A DNA stretch of 64,000 bases from NCBI GenBank assembly GCA_032718475.1, contig JAUCBJ010007842.1, forward strand, positions 1-64,000, in the 5' to 3' direction. The notes below the pieces were generated by a model, which made no database searches, was not told the DNA's origin, and saw nothing but the letters and a program-made list of their open reading frames with translations. The DNA is from Nemertoderma westbladi. Lineage: Eukaryota > Xenacoelomorpha > Nemertodermatida > Nemertodermatidae. Shown piece by piece: positions 61,204-64,000 of the stretch; positions within the stretch are counted from its first letter, which is position 1, and every line of letters starts with the position of its first letter. Made by a program: the position numbers and the translations under genes.

Positions 61204-63540
61204 CTGTTTAGAGTAGTAAATTTATTAGAAAATGTGACTCTATGTATATATTATAGACTTAAGTCCCATTTTCTGGGAGCAGTGTTAAAGTTTTTGCGGC
61301 AAAAATGTGTCATATTTGTGCAATTCGCGAACTTCTCTAAAAAGGCCAGCATTATTTCAAAGTATTATCTAATGTATATAGACTTATGCCCTCTAGCGTT
61401 AGCTGTTATAGTACAGAGCTACCATGACGAAATTAGCCAGCTGTGGGGCGAGACACGTATGGCGAGCCATCAGCGAACTGATATAATTATACTATGGCCG
61501 TTTTTCAAAAGTCTGTGTACGTGTGTGTGTGTGACGTGTGTGTGTGTCGGTAGCCATAAATGTCGGAAGCCATAATCTAAATTAATATATTCAGCTAAAG
61601 AGCACCAATCTGAGCGAATGATACATCGGTTAGCAAGGCAGCTAGCTACTTGCAGACCAATCATAGGTAGCCTGCAGCAGGCTGGGTTGGTTAAGTAGTA
61701 ATCTCAATAAATAGGACCCAGCAGGAGAGCGGAGATGATCTACTGTGATTGGTTCTTGACTTACATTGGTAAGAACCAGCAGTGAATCTTAGATTAGCTT
61801 TTTTCAGTTCACATATTGTTTATAATCATAAACACAAAATGATTCAATTATTCAATTTTGCAATGTACCGGATGGGTGCTAGCGAGGTAGGCCTAGCAGG
61901 TCGTCAGTCCGTCATCCTACAAGTTGGATCTTGACTCTATCATGTGCGTTCATCTATATGATGCAGACCATCCTGAGCCCGTGAACATGAATTGTAAAGG
62001 CTATCTCGAGGCTGATTATTTTACACATTTACTTGATACTTGCATGAATGCGTCTTTGAGGTAAAATTGCATTATTCTGCAGTTGTTTTGTTATCTGAGA
62101 AATTACTGATCAGCAAGCAGGAAATTATAACAGCATCATCGTAACCACTCTGCTGACACTTTGCAGAATAAATTCTACCAGACCATAGCTGCGTGTTGGG
62201 AGGACGCCGACCAATTTGCGGTTCTTCAGTCTGCCACTAGGAGGCGAAATGTCTGAAAGTGAAAATCTTATCCTATTTTGTTATTAATAATGATTTTTAG
62301 CTGATACTTAGGTCCTTTACACAATATGTTTATAATGTTTTTTTTGCTGATACCAAGCAGAGTATACTACACCGTAAGGGTGTGTATTTGGGCTTGGGGA
62401 GACGATGACCAATCTACAGTTCCCCAGTCTGCCGCTATTAGGGGATGAAATGTCTGAATGAGGAAACCTACAATTTTGTTGTTTATGAATGCTTTTTTGC
62501 TGTTACTTGGCACTTGGCAGGCAGTCTGTCACTAGGGGGCGAAATGTCTGAAATTACAACCTTCCATTTTAATACGATAGAGTTGCTGCAGTGACCTACT
62601 GCACTACAGGTTGTTTGCGAGGACGCTGACCACTACTCTGCAGTTATACAGTTTTCCACTAAGGGGAAAATATCACACAGTTTAAACCTTTTCCCATTTT
62701 ATTATTTATCTATTACAACATAAAGCCTTATGTTTATTATTGTATGTAGCTGCAACTAAAGCGGCATCAGTCTGTTTGTTTGAGAGAATGCTCACTTATG
62801 TAAAGTTTTGTTAAGTTAATTAATTAATTTATTTATGTTTGATATTGTCCATTGATTGATTGACTGTATAGAAGCTTGTGAACTAGAAGGTTTCTAGTGT
62901 TATATATAAATATGCATTGTCTGTCTGTGAGTCTATGAGTCTGTGAGTCTGTCCAAGCTATACGCTCCGACACACGAGCACCAATCTGAGCAAATGATCG
63001 AAAGCTCTCTTCCCGAGCACATAAACTATCGCTATCTCGAGGCTAATTTTACTTGTTTGTTTGCGTGAATGCGTATTTTGTGTGGGGCGAGACACGAATG
63101 GCGAGCCATCAGCGAACTGATATACTGTAATTATACTATGGCCGTTTTTCAAAAGTCTCTGTGTGTGTATGTGTGACAACAAGGCATGAACAAGGGCAGC
63201 CGTGCCCAATAATATTTCTTGAAGTTGTACATTACTAAAATGGCAGCTAAAGCTAAAGTCATTGACCAAGCCAGTGCCTAGGCTAGCACACAAGGACATG
63301 ACCTAACCTGTAGTAGTCTAGTAGAAGGAATAGTGCTCCTTCAATACATCTCAACAGACATCAATTCATTTGCCTGTGCCTACCATAACATAACATATAT
63401 GCTTGATTTCCAATCACCTCTCACCACAATTATTATTAGTAATTAAAAGTTTCAATTCGATTTGTCTTTCCGTTATCTGGTTATTCAGTTATTGCATTAT
63501 TAATAAATAAATGTTTAAAAATATATCTTAGGCCAGTATT
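61204..63540. other. Intergenic DNA made of dispersed-repeat pieces
   Basis: GTGGGGCGAGACACG-ATGGCG, CATCAGCGAACTGATATA and ACTATGGCCGTTTTTCAAAA occur at 61444-61515 and again at 63081-63155, each followed by GT-rich simple sequence. Between them, CTGCC-CTA-GGGCGAAATGTCTGAA recurs three times (about 62226, 62430 and 62530), related to the 28890-29560 family. The same inverted GCACCAATCTGAGC-AATGAT occurs near 61600 and 62980. No gene is supported. Confidence 0.55.
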
Positions 63541-64000
63541 GGTTGACAGAAGGAGATACGCAATGCGTATCCCATTGCGCCTCATAATAGCCTCTCGTCA
63601 ACAAGTCAACCCCACCGACTAGCGGCACTGGCTATTTCAGCTGACGGGGCTCTGTCGAAAAACGCGTCCCTGATGCAGTAAGGGCCCTCTTTTGAGGAGC
63701 AATATTATTATTGCCGCGGAACTGCTTCTACTCTAGGCCAGACCTAGCCAGAAGTAGAATCCTCACCAACCATCAACACGAATAGATGAATCTGACACTT
63801 GCCCCAACACACCCCCCCCCCCCCCCCCCCGCCCCAATGACGCAGAGGCAGACCAACAACACACCTCTTCACCTCTACCGATGTCGGAGAGTAAAATACC
63901 ACGCATTATAGAATACAGGATAAGTTTGATCCAAGCAATGCAACGAAACCTGTAAGTTAGAAAATGCATGGTCCCAATATTTGCAAAATAATTACAAAGT
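63541..64000. other. Unassigned sequence with poly-C tract
   Basis: A moderately GC-rich block (63541-63780) looks unlike its surroundings but shows no coding frame or RNA signature I recognise. A C18-type homopolymer lies at 63812-63830. Confidence 0.4.

Overview
This is nuclear DNA of an animal. It carries a multi-exon signalling kinase gene with GT-AG introns, APE-type LINEs, tRNA-headed SINEs, terminal-inverted-repeat transposons and a very heavy load of minisatellites. A galectin-type exon and a DHRS1-type reductase also fit a metazoan. The background is AT-rich and intron 3 of the kinase is about 11 kb. I cannot name the phylum; a marine invertebrate is a reasonable guess, not a result.

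Layout. 0-10 kb: SINE pieces, a near full-length but broken LINE on the minus strand (about 1.24-4.9 kb), a small MITE, and a 3.08-kb element with about 430-bp terminal inverted repeats, a 5-bp target duplication and a minisatellite inside. 10.2-10.7 kb: a LINE tail fragment peppered with 8-bp duplications. 12.6-31.8 kb: a mixed-lineage kinase (MLK, MAP3K9/10/11/21 family). Its five coding exons join in frame to 969 codons: SH3, kinase, leucine zipper, CRIB-like motif and a Pro/Ser-rich tail. The 3' end of exon 3, with its splice donor, has been amplified into about 39 tandem 33-bp copies. The rest of intron 3 holds a 19/21-bp minisatellite with a 559-bp higher-order repeat, split by a fresh LINE insertion. 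32-38 kb: LINE fragment, 23-bp minisatellite, PIF/Harbinger-like MITE. 38.4-39.3 kb: an intronless short-chain dehydrogenase (DHRS1-like) on the minus strand, convergent with the kinase. 41-54 kb: hairpins, a dead second LINE, a 6.4-kb 22-bp minisatellite with an exact 1,156-bp higher-order period, then a 26-bp minisatellite around a long palindrome. 55-64 kb: more LINE debris, one galectin-like exon, and a gag-like reading frame with two zinc knuckles.

The genes show no operon-like logic; the only functional unit traced across the window is the MLK gene. What stands out is how the non-coding DNA is built: exon-to-minisatellite conversion, exact higher-order repeats, palindromes at minisatellites, and scars (8-bp junction-altered duplications and the over-represented palindrome TAGGCCTA) that look like frequent transposon excision. 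All counts and comparisons were made by eye.
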